43,147 nt of DNA, taken from assembly GCA_913048135.1 (NCBI GenBank), contig CAJWVY010000005.1, positions 1-43,147 on the forward strand, read 5' to 3'. The notes beneath the pieces were generated by a model. That model ran no database searches. It was not told the origin of the DNA and was given only the letters and a program-made list of their open reading frames with translations. The stretch comes from an uncultured Verrucomicrobiales bacterium (lineage in GTDB: Bacteria; Verrucomicrobiota; Verrucomicrobiia; Limisphaerales; UBA1100). A program made the translations under genes and the position numbers. Shown here one piece after another: positions 16,790 through 26,900 of this stretch (its first letter is position 1; the number at the start of each line of letters is the position of its first letter).

Positions 16790-18916
16790 TCAGACCGTTT
16801 GTATCTCCATCTGAGGGAGCGAGTTGAGAAAATGCTCGCCGTATCGCTTGGTGAGCACGCGGTTGTCCAGCACGGCGACGATGCCACTATCGTCGCGGGT
16901 CCGGATGAGGCGGCCAACGCCTTGGCGGAATTTCAAAATCGCCTCGGGCAGATTAAATTCCATAAACGCGTTCCCGCCGCGGGCCTCGATGGATTCCACG
17001 CGGGCCTCGATGAGCGGATGATCCGGCACGGCAAACGGCAGGCGCGTGAGGATCACATTACTGAGCGCTTCGCCCGGCACATCCACGCCCTGCCAAAAGC
17101 TGTCCAGACCGAACAGCACGGAGTCTGTGTCGCGCTTGAATTCCTCCAGCATCGCGGCGCGCGGCGTGCCGGTGCCCTGCACCAGTGCGCGAATGCCGAG
17201 GTCGTCAAACACCGGCTCCAGTTCGGCGGCCACATCGCGCATGAGTTTGCCGTTGGTGAACAGCACAAACGCCTTGCCGTGGGTCATGCGCACAAAATGC
17301 TCGATCCAATGCACCAGAGCGTCGCCGTATTCGTCATCGCGTGGATCCGGCATGCGGCCGGCCACGTAGAGTTTCACCTGTTGTTGGTAATCAAACGGTG
17401 ACCCCAACTGCGCGCGGCGTGCGGTCTCGGCGCCGACTTGTTTCATGAAATATTCCAGACCGGGACACAGCGCCTTTTGTTCGGGCGGCAGATCGCTGCG
17501 TTCGGGATCAGCAATGGACAGCGTGGCGCTGGTGCAAACCACCGGCACACCGCGGCCAAACAGATGTCGGCGTAGAAATTCCGCCGTATCAATCGGTGCG
17601 GCATTGAGCGCGAGGCTTTGGCCTTGGCGGCCGGTGCGTTCAACCCAGTACACGTGTTTCTCGGCCGATTGCCCTATGAACGTGGAGACGGCCTCGCGAA
17701 TCTCACCGATGCGCCGGTTGCACTCGATCAGTTCAGCGGTGGATTCCTCATCTTCACTGGCCTCGATCAAATCGCCAAGCGATTCGCGCACGCGCTGGAG
17801 CGGTAGCGACACAGTGTCGTTCACCAGCTCGGCCTCACGAATGCGCAGTTCACTCCAGTCGCGCTGGCGGCGCGGTGACTTGTCGTGCACGGCGTCGCAG
17901 GCGGTTTCCACATCGCCAAACAACTTGTCGGCTTCGTCTATCGCATCGGCCACCTGCCGCACCATGGCGCCTTTGCGCAGGGTGGAGAGCAGGCCTTTTT
18001 CCGTGCGCGGATTCCACAGGCGCTGCAGGTTAAACCGGATTTGGCCGCTGGATACGTTGAGGCCGATGTGGCGCGAGGCCACGCGGTCGAGGTGCTGGGC
18101 CTCGTCGAAAATGGCAAAATCGTTCCGAAAGATCAGCCCTTCGCCGGGATCCTCCTCTTCGTCCATGTACCCGGCCAGACCGAGGGTGAGGTTGGAAAAA
18201 AAGAGCGCGTGATTCAGCACCAACACATCGGCGGCCATGAAACGCCGGCGCGCCTTCTGGAAAAAACACTCGCCATGCAACGAAGCCGACTCGCTCCCGC
18301 GACCGCATAATTTCGGAGAACACAAGCCGCGCTCGGACGCCACGGCCTCCCACACCTTGGGGTCGGGTTCCACATCGAAGTCGGACAAACTACCGTCGGT
18401 CGTTTCCTTGGCCCACGCCTCCACGCGTTTCAGCTCGGCAATTTCCGGCGAGGTAAACAGCCCGTCGGCCTGTTGTAGTGCGCGCGCTAGCCGCCGGGTG
18501 CACAGGTAATTGCCGCGGCCTTTGAGCAGGGTGTACGTGAAATCCACCGGCAAAATGCGCTGCAACATCGGCAGATCCTTTTCCGCCAGCTGTTCCTGCA
18601 GGTTGATGGTGTGCGTGCAAATGAGCGCCTTGCGATGATGCGCCTGGCCGAACAGGATTGCGGGAATGAGATAGGCGAGGCTCTTGCCCACGCCGGTGCC
18701 GGCCTCGACCACGCAGTTTTTCCCCGCCTCCAACGCGCGAATTACGCCGGTGGCCATGGCCTGCTGGGGTTGGCGGTATTCGAAATTGCTGGCCTGCGAG
18801 AGGAGGCCGTCCGGCCCGAAGAGTTCCTTCACCTGCGCCTCCAAGCTAGGCACCTCGGCTATGGCCTCGGATTCCAGATTGGAATCGGCGGGCTGATAAT
18901 CGGTTGGCAGGATCAT
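16790..18916 (-). CDS. DinG/YoaA-like XPD-family Fe-S helicase
   Basis: VVEAGTGVGKSLAYLIPAI; Cys set NYLC...GLCSPKLCG...GECFFQKAR; LFGLDSFWQGVDVPGEALSNVILTRLPF; FRQGVGRLIRTRDDSGIVAVLDNRVLTKRYG. Confidence 0.92.
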   Translation of the reverse strand: MILPTDYQPADSNLESEAIAEVPSLEAQVKELFGPDGLLSQASNFEYRQPQQAMATGVIRALEAGKNCVVEAGTGVGKSLAYLIPAILFGQAHHRKALICTHTINLQEQLAEKDLPMLQRILPVDFTYTLLKGRGNYLCTRRLARALQQADGLFTSPEIAELKRVEAWAKETTDGSLSDFDVEPDPKVWEAVASERGLCSPKLCGRGSESASLHGECFFQKARRRFMAADVLVLNHALFFSNLTLGLAGYMDEEEDPGEGLIFRNDFAIFDEAQHLDRVASRHIGLNVSSGQIRFNLQRLWNPRTEKGLLSTLRKGAMVRQVADAIDEADKLFGDVETACDAVHDKSPRRQRDWSELRIREAELVNDTVSLPLQRVRESLGDLIEASEDEESTAELIECNRRIGEIREAVSTFIGQSAEKHVYWVERTGRQGQSLALNAAPIDTAEFLRRHLFGRGVPVVCTSATLSIADPERSDLPPEQKALCPGLEYFMKQVGAETARRAQLGSPFDYQQQVKLYVAGRMPDPRDDEYGDALVHWIEHFVRMTHGKAFVLFTNGKLMRDVAAELEPVFDDLGIRALVQGTGTPRAAMLEEFKRDTDSVLFGLDSFWQGVDVPGEALSNVILTRLPFAVPDHPLIEARVESIEARGGNAFMEFNLPEAILKFRQGVGRLIRTRDDSGIVAVLDNRVLTKRYGEHFLNSLPQMEIQTV

Positions 18917-19599
18917 TGCGCCGGGTTGCGCTCCACTACTTCCTGTTGTGCGCGATTCTTGACGATCCGGTTGGCGGGCAGGACGCCACGCCAGTTGGTG
19001 TTCGGGTACACCACGCTGTCCCGGCCGATGATACTGCCGGGGTTGAGTACGCTGTTGCAGCCGAGCTCCGCACGGTCGCCAATCAAGGCGCCAAACTTGC
19101 GCAGGCCCGTGTCGTGCGCGTCCTCGGCGTGGCCCACGGTTACGTTGCCCGGCACGGATTTTAGATTGGAGAGCACCACGCCTGCTCCCAGATGCGCGTG
19201 ATGGCCAAGGATGGAATCGCCCACGTAATTAAAATGCGGCACCTGGCAGTCGTTAAAGAGCAGGCTGTTTTTCAACTCGCTCGAATTGCCGATCACACAG
19301 CCGTCGCCCACGATCACATTGGCGCGCACATACGCGCCGTGCCGGATTTGACAGTTTCGCCCCATGATCGCCGGGCCCTCGATGTACGCGCCGGGCTCCA
19401 CCACGGTGCCTTCCCCAAGAAACACGTTGTTTCCTATCACCGCGTGAGGCGACACACTGGCGTGATTGGCCGGTTGCAGTTCGGTGGCGAGATATTCGGC
19501 GAGGCGCGGCAAGGCCTCCCAGGCTGGCGCTTCGGCGTCAAACACCGCCGCGTGCTCCGTCTGGCTGAGATCGAACAGTTCCGCCGGCGTGAACATCAT
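18913..19599 (-). CDS. Left-handed beta-helix (hexapeptide) acyl/nucleotidyltransferase-like protein
   Basis: Hexapeptide repeats: VSPHAVIGNNVFLGEGTVVEPGAYIEGPAIMGRNCQIRHGAYVRANVIVGDGCVIGNSSELKNSLLF. Confidence 0.85.
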   Translation of the reverse strand: MMFTPAELFDLSQTEHAAVFDAEAPAWEALPRLAEYLATELQPANHASVSPHAVIGNNVFLGEGTVVEPGAYIEGPAIMGRNCQIRHGAYVRANVIVGDGCVIGNSSELKNSLLFNDCQVPHFNYVGDSILGHHAHLGAGVVLSNLKSVPGNVTVGHAEDAHDTGLRKFGALIGDRAELGCNSVLNPGSIIGRDSVVYPNTNWRGVLPANRIVKNRAQQEVVERNPAQ

Positions 19600-19673
19600 C
19601 CGAGCCTAGGCGAAGGGCCTCGGGCCGGAAACGTTTTTCCGTTCACAACTGTAGCGTTGAAAAAACCCTGTTT

Positions 19674-20828
19674 TTGCGTATGCTCCCTTCGATGGATTTG
19701 ACGCGCACAGCATTCGGCGTGTGGGGCGGTGGCCGCTACATGCACTTTGGTGAAAAGCTGGAGGAAGAGCGGTTTCTTGCGCTCATCAAACGTTCGTATG
19801 ACGAGGGCGTGCGCACGTTTATGACGGCCGACGTGTACGGCCAGGGCGCGGCCGACGAAATGCTCGGACGTGGCCTCGCTGGCAAGGACCGCGACAGCTA
19901 CTGCCTCGTAGGCGCGGTAGGGCATGATTTTTACGAGGGCGAACGCGCAGGCGCCCGTGGATTTCCGCGCTTTACCGATGCCAGCCTGCGCGGACCCGAG
20001 AGCTACGCCGATTATCTGCGCGCGGCCACCGAGAAAAGCCTCTCGCGCTGCGGCACTGAGAAATTTGACCTGCTGCTTCTACATAATCCGGATGTGATTG
20101 GGTACACCCACGAAGCAGTGTGGGAAGGCATGGCGGCCTTGAAGGACGCCGGCCTCACCGATCGCATCGGCATCGCGCCCGGCCCGGCCAATGGGTTTAC
20201 GTTGGATATGTTGGCGTGCATGGAAAAATTCGCCGACCAAATCGATTGGGCCATGGTGATTCTGAATCCGCTCGAGCCGTGGCCCGGCGGATTGCTTCTG
20301 CCGGCGGCAGAAAAATTTGGCATCAAGGTAATCACGCGCGTGGTGGATTATGGTGGATTATTCCATGGCGACGTGCGCCCCGGCCACGCGTTTGCCGAGG
20401 GCGATCACCGCGTGTACCGTCCGGCCGGCTGGGTGGAGGTCGGGAATGAAAAGATGGAGCGCATGCGCGCGATTGCCGAGGAGCACGGCGTGTCCCTGCT
20501 GCAGTTGGCCTGTCTTTGGAATCTCGCACATCCGGCCGTGGAGAGCGTGATCCCCACCTTGATTCAGGAAGCAGGCGACGACGCGAAGACCATCGAGGCC
20601 AAGCTGGATGATTTGGCCGCGCTGCCGGCCATGACGCTCACCGACGAGCAACGCGATTTCATCACCGACATCGGCAATAACAAGGGCTGTATGGACCTGA
20701 AAGGGGCCAATCCGAATTTCGATGGCCCGGAGCCGTTGCCGGACCGCTGGGGCTTGCAGCCCGGGCACAAGGAGGTTGGAGACCGCTGGGGCATCGTGCC
20801 CGAGCGCGACTTGGTTTGCACCATGTAA
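19674..20828 (+). CDS. Aldo/keto reductase family protein
   Basis: TRTAFGVWGGGRYMHFG...AADEMLGRGLAG; EKSLSRCGTEKFDLLLLHNPD; LLQLACLWNLAHPAVESVIPTL. Confidence 0.82.
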   Translation: MRMLPSMDLTRTAFGVWGGGRYMHFGEKLEEERFLALIKRSYDEGVRTFMTADVYGQGAADEMLGRGLAGKDRDSYCLVGAVGHDFYEGERAGARGFPRFTDASLRGPESYADYLRAATEKSLSRCGTEKFDLLLLHNPDVIGYTHEAVWEGMAALKDAGLTDRIGIAPGPANGFTLDMLACMEKFADQIDWAMVILNPLEPWPGGLLLPAAEKFGIKVITRVVDYGGLFHGDVRPGHAFAEGDHRVYRPAGWVEVGNEKMERMRAIAEEHGVSLLQLACLWNLAHPAVESVIPTLIQEAGDDAKTIEAKLDDLAALPAMTLTDEQRDFITDIGNNKGCMDLKGANPNFDGPEPLPDRWGLQPGHKEVGDRWGIVPERDLVCTM

Positions 20829-21259
20829 CACGCATCGCGCGCCGCGGTGTGTTCGGTTTGCTGTTGCTGGCTCTGCTGGCGGCGGTGGGCTGTAAATCTG
20901 CGGCGGGACATACGGTCAACGCCGTGGGGCGTTTTGCCGTGGGCACGCTTACGTCCGGCGGCAACCCCGTCGCCGGCGCCCAGAGTGCAGCCCTCGGCAC
21001 CGCGATCGATGTGGCGCGCGATCCCAAGGGTGAACAGTTCGAGGATCAACGCCCGAAGATCGTGACCGTCTATTCCGAAAATCGTGGCGTGCAAAAGGTT
21101 ATTCCGTGGAAGGAAAATCTCACCGTCTATTCCGCCCGCCGCGCTGCCCGCCTGGCCGGCCCGGTCGGCCGATGCCTCATCGAACGCGGCGACGAGACCG
21201 TGGAGGCCAATTTCAAAACCGTCCTCGAACGCGGCGATGTGCTGCGCTTTCAGCGATGA
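20816..21259 (+). CDS. Lipoprotein with SLBB-like C-terminal segment
   Basis: Lipobox LLALLAAVGCKS; GVQKVIPWKENLTVYSARRAARLAG...VLERGDVLRFQR. Overlaps the upstream AKR gene. Confidence 0.7.
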   Translation: MHHVTRIARRGVFGLLLLALLAAVGCKSAAGHTVNAVGRFAVGTLTSGGNPVAGAQSAALGTAIDVARDPKGEQFEDQRPKIVTVYSENRGVQKVIPWKENLTVYSARRAARLAGPVGRCLIERGDETVEANFKTVLERGDVLRFQR

Positions 21260-21612
21260 AACACCTCGCTCTCATCGTACTGGGCGCGCTGTGTGGCTGC
21301 ACCACTGTGGCCAAGAAAACCATCCAAGCCACCGGCACCATAGCCGAAACCACGCTTAAGGTAACCGGGCAAGTCACCAAAACAGCCGTCAACACCACGC
21401 TCGATGTCGCCAGCTCGGCGTTTAAGAAAGGGGCGGTGACCGTGATCGACACTGGCACCGGCGTCAGCCGCAAGGTGCCGTGGGAAGAGGGTCTGCGCGT
21501 GTCCAAGCTGAACACCACCGGCCGCGCCGTGGAAATAGTCCGGGGCGCCCGAAAGATAAAAGCCACCACCACTACCGTCCTGCGCGCCGGCGATGTGGTG
21601 CGGTTGAACTAG
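21256..21612 (+). CDS. Lipoprotein, diverged tandem paralogue of the previous gene
   Basis: MKHLALIVLGALCGCTTVAKK lipobox; GVSRKVPWEEGLRVSKLNTTGRAVEIVRGARKIKATTTTVLRAGDVVRLN; ATGA overlap with previous stop. Confidence 0.72.
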   Translation: MKHLALIVLGALCGCTTVAKKTIQATGTIAETTLKVTGQVTKTAVNTTLDVASSAFKKGAVTVIDTGTGVSRKVPWEEGLRVSKLNTTGRAVEIVRGARKIKATTTTVLRAGDVVRLN

Positions 21613-21615
21613 GCC

Positions 21616-22248
21616 ATGAACGAAAAATACATCGCCGCCAAGGAACGTATTGCCGCCAAGCGCGCGGGGCAACCGCGGCCGGCCGAACGCTCCGGCGAAC
21701 GCCTGCCGCCGGGGCAGCGCGAGGTCGATAATTTTCCCGTGCTAGATATGGGCGTCCATCCCCAAGTGCCGCGTGCGCAATGGAGCCTGAAGATTCACGG
21801 TCTGGTGGAGAATCCGATCACGCTAGATTGGGAGCAGTTCATGGCGCTGGAGCAGTTTCAGGACACCAGCGATTTTCACTGCGTCACCACCTGGAGCCAG
21901 TTCGATATGGATTGGGAAGGGGTGTCGATGCTCACGTTGATTGACCTCGTGCAGCCAAAGCCCGAGGCGCGCCATGTGTTTTACAAGAGCTACGACGGCT
22001 ATTCCACCAACACCACGCTGGACGCCGTGCTGGATGACGACACGCTGGTGGCTCACACATGGAACAGCGCGCCAATCACCGTGGAGCACGGCGGCCCCGC
22101 GCGCGTGATCATCCCCAAACTCTACGCCTGGAAAGGCGCCAAGTGGGTCAACGAAATCATCTTCCTCGACCGCGACATCCTCGGCTTCTGGGAAGTCCGC
22201 GGCTACTCCAACACCGCCGACCCTTGGCGGGATGATCGTTATTCGTAA
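21616..22248 (+). CDS. Sulfite-oxidase-like molybdopterin-dependent oxidoreductase
   Basis: RLPPGQ; WSLKIHGLVENPITLDWEQF; TSDFHCVTTWSQFDMDWEGVSM (Moco Cys); VIIPKLYAWKGAKWVNEIIFLDRDILGFWEVRGYSNTADPW. Confidence 0.88.
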   Translation: MNEKYIAAKERIAAKRAGQPRPAERSGERLPPGQREVDNFPVLDMGVHPQVPRAQWSLKIHGLVENPITLDWEQFMALEQFQDTSDFHCVTTWSQFDMDWEGVSMLTLIDLVQPKPEARHVFYKSYDGYSTNTTLDAVLDDDTLVAHTWNSAPITVEHGGPARVIIPKLYAWKGAKWVNEIIFLDRDILGFWEVRGYSNTADPWRDDRYS

Positions 22249-22473
22249 CCAACAGCCGGCGAATTTGCTTCAAAAACTGCGTTTTCACCATCGTGTACAT
22301 TCCGTTATCCAAACACCGGCCTTGAAGAGGGCTAACCGAAATCGTCAGTTAGGAGGATTGGGGAAAAAGTGTGAAAAAAAGCCGATGACACAAAAATGCC
22401 ACCTTAAACCCCTAGAAAAACGAGCGTTTCCGCGCAAACCTCCAAATGTGAATAACCTGAGAATAAACGTAAA

Positions 22474-23991
22474 TCACTCGTACTTCCACTTCATGACCCA
22501 CGGGTCTTGCGTAGCGTTCTGGAAGGATTTGAGCTTGGTTTTGTACTCTTCCAGTACCTCGGCGTATTTTTCGTCGCCAGCCAGATTCACGCCCTCATTC
22601 GGATCGGCGCTGATGTCGAACAGTTCAAACTGCGGCCGCTGGATGTACTCGCGTACGGTTTTTTTGCCGTAAGGCGCAGTGGGACCTTTCTTCCATTGCG
22701 CCTGCCAACTGGGCGCCGCCCACAGGTCACTGGCAAAGGGGTACGGCAGCGGGTGCGCGATGTTCCAGATGAGCTTGTACTTGCGGTCGCGCACGACGCG
22801 CATGGGGTAGTACATTTGAATTTCGTGGAAAGTGTGGCTGGCGCCGATTTGATCCCAGCCTTCCGGATTTTTCTCGGCGAGAATGGGCATGAACGAGCGG
22901 CCGTGAAATTTGTACGGACCTTTCTTCGTGCGCCGGCCGGCGGCCATGGTGGCCAGTTCGGGTTTGGCGGCCTGAGTCTCGGCGTCGTAACCGCCGGCGA
23001 AGTCCAGCAGCGTGGGGGTGATGTCCACGAACGAGAGCATGGCGTTGTTCGTGTTGCCGCGTTCTTTTTGATACGGGTTGCGCACGATGAACGGCACACG
23101 CAGGCCGCCTTCGTACACGGTGGTTTTGCCGCCGGCAAAGGCCATGCCGTGATCGCTGGTAAAGAGAATCAGCGTGTTCTCCCACTTGCCGTTTTTCTTG
23201 AGGATCTCCATCAACCGTCCGAGCCCTTGGTCCACGCGCGAGGTGCTCTGGTAATACTGCGCGAGTTCGGCGCGCGTCTCCGGCGTGTCAGGCAGGAACG
23301 GCGGCACGGTCACTTTGGCCGGATCATAGAACACCTCCTGCACACCGGGGTACGCGCCTTTGTTGGGCTTGTTGCCAAATCGGTCGGGTTGATGCTCCAG
23401 CTCATTGGCGCGTCCGCCGCCGCGGTGCGGATCGCTGGTGGCGTAGTACAGAAAGAACGGCTTGTCCGAATCGGTCTTGATGAACTCTTCACAGTTGTTG
23501 GCCATCTCCACGGTGCTGCGGCTGTTGCCGGGGATTTTCGTTTCAAAAAAGTAGATATCCTCCGGTCCGTTGTGATGTTTGCCAATGCGCGCCGTGCGAT
23601 ACCCGGCCTTGGCCAACAACACCGGCAATGTTTTCACCCACGGAAAACTGCTGAACTTGTGGTAGCTGTGTAGATGCCCGTAATGGCCGTTGCGATGATT
23701 GTGCAGGCCGGAAAGCACCACGCTGCGGCTGGCGCTGCAACTGGCTGTGGTGGCAAAGGCGTAGCGGAAGAGCGTGCCGTCGGCCGCCAGCCGGTCAATA
23801 TTCGGCGTCACCGCCGTCATGTCCCCATAACACCCCATCGTGGGGCTGAGATCATCGGCGATGACCACCACGATGTTCTTCTCCGCCGCCCAACCGACCA
23901 GCGCCCAAAGCGCCGCCGCCACTAATCCGAGTCGTTTCCCCAAAAGCATCAAGAGACAATTTTCCGTAAAATGAAAATGCGTATGGGCCAA
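22474..23991 (-). CDS. Secreted sulfatase (N-sulfoglucosamine sulfohydrolase-like); likely start ATG 23949
   Basis: IVVVIADDLSPTMGCYG; ATTASCSASRSVVLSGLHNHRNGHYGH; LILFTSDHGMAFAGGKTTVYEGGLRVPFIVR. Confidence 0.9.
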   Translation of the reverse strand: MAHTHFHFTENCLLMLLGKRLGLVAAALWALVGWAAEKNIVVVIADDLSPTMGCYGDMTAVTPNIDRLAADGTLFRYAFATTASCSASRSVVLSGLHNHRNGHYGHLHSYHKFSSFPWVKTLPVLLAKAGYRTARIGKHHNGPEDIYFFETKIPGNSRSTVEMANNCEEFIKTDSDKPFFLYYATSDPHRGGGRANELEHQPDRFGNKPNKGAYPGVQEVFYDPAKVTVPPFLPDTPETRAELAQYYQSTSRVDQGLGRLMEILKKNGKWENTLILFTSDHGMAFAGGKTTVYEGGLRVPFIVRNPYQKERGNTNNAMLSFVDITPTLLDFAGGYDAETQAAKPELATMAAGRRTKKGPYKFHGRSFMPILAEKNPEGWDQIGASHTFHEIQMYYPMRVVRDRKYKLIWNIAHPLPYPFASDLWAAPSWQAQWKKGPTAPYGKKTVREYIQRPQFELFDISADPNEGVNLAGDEKYAEVLEEYKTKLKSFQNATQDPWVMKWKYE

Positions 23992-24049
23992 ACGTGCCTC
24001 AAAAAGAGGCTGAACGCAAGGGAAGCCGGTGTTGCGTGCTCGGTGGGCG

Positions 24050-26830
24050 TCACTTTTTCAGAAACGCCAGCAGATCGGCCAGCTCCTGCTGGGACATCGT
24101 TTTCTCGAGCTGATCGGGCATGAGGGAGTTGGCGGAGGCGCGGACGGATTTGATCGTCTTGCGGGGGATGGTTTTGGTGAGGCCGAGGGGCAACTTAAGG
24201 GTGAGTTGCTCGGGCGTATCCGCGGCGAGGAGGCCGGCGAAGTTTTCATCATCCTGTGTGTCCACTTCGTACATTGCGTATTGGCCGTAGACTTCTTTGT
24301 TCGGCACGATGATGTGCAGTAGCAGAGCTTCGGCGGGCTGGTTGCGCAGACCCGTGAGGTCCGGCCCCACGGCGTGGCCTTGGCCGCCGTGGGTGTGGCA
24401 GGTGGCGCAGGCGCGGGTGAATATCTTGGCGCCGTTTGCGGCGTTGCTCTTCATTTTCAAGACGGCCTTGGCGGCTTCAAAAGCTTTCATACGATCACCG
24501 CCGGCGTGTTGGGTAAAGAGTTTCTTGGCGCGGTCGCCAACCGTTTTGCTGCGCTCCAACACTTTGCGTCGAGCGGGCGTAATGGCATGGACAGGGACTG
24601 TGCCTTTTTCGAGGGCGTCCATGAGAGGCGGGTGGTGCAGGGCGCGGCTGGCGACCATGCTCAATACGGATTCCCGAACCGATGGATGGTAACTGGCCCA
24701 CGCTTTCGGTTCGAGGAGGATGGGGCTGACACGAGCATCATTTAAATTGCCCAGAGCTTGGATGGCAGCGGATTGGATATCGGGTGTGCGAAGGCCGATA
24801 TCGGTTTGATCATTGCGGGGTCTCAGCAAGCGGAGCAACGTATCTCCGGCAAAGCCGTAGTCTGTGTTGCCCATCAACTCGATGGCGGCCAAGCGGCGCG
24901 GCAACGAGATGCCGGCCACGACGGAATTCCGGGCTGAGCCAAGGGTGGATTTAATGGTAAAGTCGGCCACCACGTCCATAGGCAGTTCTTTGCGCTCATA
25001 CTGGGTCTTGATTTCGGCTGGTGTGAGGTTGGATTTCAGCGGGATGAAGTTTCGCAGGGGATGTGCATCGGGGTGGGTGGCGGTCAGCTTCACGCCTTTC
25101 TTTTTGGCTCCGAGAATCAGTCCGTTGAGAAAGGCGACACGTTCCCAAACCGAAATATTGATGGGCTCCTTCTTGAGTTCCGGTTGGGCCATTTGTGTGC
25201 CGAGGTTCCAAAAGAATATCATTTGGTCCGGCGTGCAGTCTTGCGCGACAATCTCACCCAATTCCTTCAGGGCCGTGATTAAACTGGGCCGGGCCGTGCC
25301 ATCCACTCGATACGGCTGTGACCGGATGAAATCCATAACGGCCATGGATCCTCCCTTGGAAAGCGCATTGTAAACGGCGGGGCGCATCCACTTATCGCGC
25401 GGGTCTTGCATGAGCGAAGCGGCTAAAACATTGGCCTTGCGAGAATGTTCCTGTTTGCCCAATTGCAACACCGCCAGAAACCGCTCATTCGCGTCCTTCG
25501 ACTGGGCTTGTTTCAACAAATCCTTCATTGAAGCATCAGGAAATTTGCCTTGGCGAATGGCGAGATTTTGACGGGCGGCAGCTTGGTGGGTGGCGGTGGG
25601 CTTGGGAGGGGCGGGGGTAGCCAGCTGGATGCGCCAAATGCGGCCGTGGTTTGTGCCGGCCTTGAAGGGGAGTTGACCGCGGATGGCTTCAGGCAGGTAA
25701 CGAGGGTGATCGATGTATTGGCGGACCATGTCGCACAGGTACAACGCGCCGTCGGGGCCGACAGTGGTGTGGACTGGACGAAACCATTGGTCGGGCGTGG
25801 CAAGAAAATCGCGGCCGGGCGAGGGGTGCGCGGCGGAGAATGTGGCGCCGGTGGCGGTGAGCACCTGGCGTTGCACGAGGTTTTGCGCGGGCTCGCAGAT
25901 GAAGGCGTCGCGTCCGCGGATGACGATGCCGCTGGCGCTGGTGTAGGTGCCGGCGTGTTGGCGGCTGATGAGGCTGGGGATGTAGCTCGCGGCGGTAGTG
26001 TCGGGGCTGAGCGGATAGACCTTGGCCGCGACGGGGATGAGGTTTTCAACTGTGTCAGTAAAGGGGTAATGCGGATTGCGCCGGAGCAGTCCGGGGGCGA
26101 CCACGACGTGCATCAGCGGGTTGCGGTTGCTGGAGACGAAACGATTGCCGGCGGCATCAAAGCATTGGCCGAACTGGCCCGTGCCGGCGAGGGGTTCGTA
26201 CACAAAGGTCTCCGGATGAAATCGGCCGTCCTGTCTTTTGGAAACGACCGGCTTGCGCTTGGGATGCAACGGGCTGGTCACGCTGGCATCGGTGAGTCCG
26301 CTGGTGACGTACACCCAGCCATCGGGCCCGAGCGTGGGGCTGGCGACACGGAGCTGTTCGCTGCTGCTCTTGGTGCCGAACCCGGTCAGGACAACCTGCC
26401 GCACATCCGCGCGCCCATCGCCGTTGGTGTCCTTCAGATACCAAATATCCGGCGCGCACGTGACGAACACGCCGCCTTTCCACGGCAGGATGCCATTGGG
26501 AAACGTGAAACCCTCGGCAAAAGTGGAGCGCTTTTCGAACTGCCCGTCGCCATCGGTATCCTGCAGCAACGCAACCCGGCCAAGTTTAGGGACCTCCTTG
26601 CCGTCGCCGGGCAGAAACGGGTACCCCGGGCTTTCGACCACCAGCATTCGTCCTTTCACGTCAAAACACATCGCCACCGGATCGCGCAGCTGCGGCTCGG
26701 CTGCGGCAATTTCGATGCGCGCCCCTTTCTCGATCTGGAACAACTTCAACGCCTGCGCCACGGACGGCGGCCCTTCGGCGGCCAACACGCCAAAGCCAAG
26801 CGAAAGAATCCAAACGCAAAGACAACGCAT
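24050..26830 (-). CDS. PVC-type secreted membrane-bound dehydrogenase / beta-propeller-HEAT-cytochrome c (heme-binding) protein
   Basis: Signal peptide; FDVKGRMLVVESPGYP, NGILPWKGGVFVTCAPDIWYLKDTNGDGRADVR; C-terminal ARACATCHTHGGQGHAVGPDLTGL (CxxCH). Confidence 0.88.
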   Translation of the reverse strand: MRCLCVWILSLGFGVLAAEGPPSVAQALKLFQIEKGARIEIAAAEPQLRDPVAMCFDVKGRMLVVESPGYPFLPGDGKEVPKLGRVALLQDTDGDGQFEKRSTFAEGFTFPNGILPWKGGVFVTCAPDIWYLKDTNGDGRADVRQVVLTGFGTKSSSEQLRVASPTLGPDGWVYVTSGLTDASVTSPLHPKRKPVVSKRQDGRFHPETFVYEPLAGTGQFGQCFDAAGNRFVSSNRNPLMHVVVAPGLLRRNPHYPFTDTVENLIPVAAKVYPLSPDTTAASYIPSLISRQHAGTYTSASGIVIRGRDAFICEPAQNLVQRQVLTATGATFSAAHPSPGRDFLATPDQWFRPVHTTVGPDGALYLCDMVRQYIDHPRYLPEAIRGQLPFKAGTNHGRIWRIQLATPAPPKPTATHQAAARQNLAIRQGKFPDASMKDLLKQAQSKDANERFLAVLQLGKQEHSRKANVLAASLMQDPRDKWMRPAVYNALSKGGSMAVMDFIRSQPYRVDGTARPSLITALKELGEIVAQDCTPDQMIFFWNLGTQMAQPELKKEPINISVWERVAFLNGLILGAKKKGVKLTATHPDAHPLRNFIPLKSNLTPAEIKTQYERKELPMDVVADFTIKSTLGSARNSVVAGISLPRRLAAIELMGNTDYGFAGDTLLRLLRPRNDQTDIGLRTPDIQSAAIQALGNLNDARVSPILLEPKAWASYHPSVRESVLSMVASRALHHPPLMDALEKGTVPVHAITPARRKVLERSKTVGDRAKKLFTQHAGGDRMKAFEAAKAVLKMKSNAANGAKIFTRACATCHTHGGQGHAVGPDLTGLRNQPAEALLLHIIVPNKEVYGQYAMYEVDTQDDENFAGLLAADTPEQLTLKLPLGLTKTIPRKTIKSVRASANSLMPDQLEKTMSQQELADLLAFLKK

Positions 26831-26900
26831 GACCCGATGGTATCCGGTGCGCCCCCAAACGCAAGCGCGCCGGGAGGGGCGAGCTCCATCTCGCCTTTTT

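Noticed and set aside
23996-24010. GCCTC-AAAAA-GAGGC hairpin between the sulfatase and dehydrogenase genes
   Set aside because: Perfect but short, without a U-run on the coding strand; insufficient to call a terminator.
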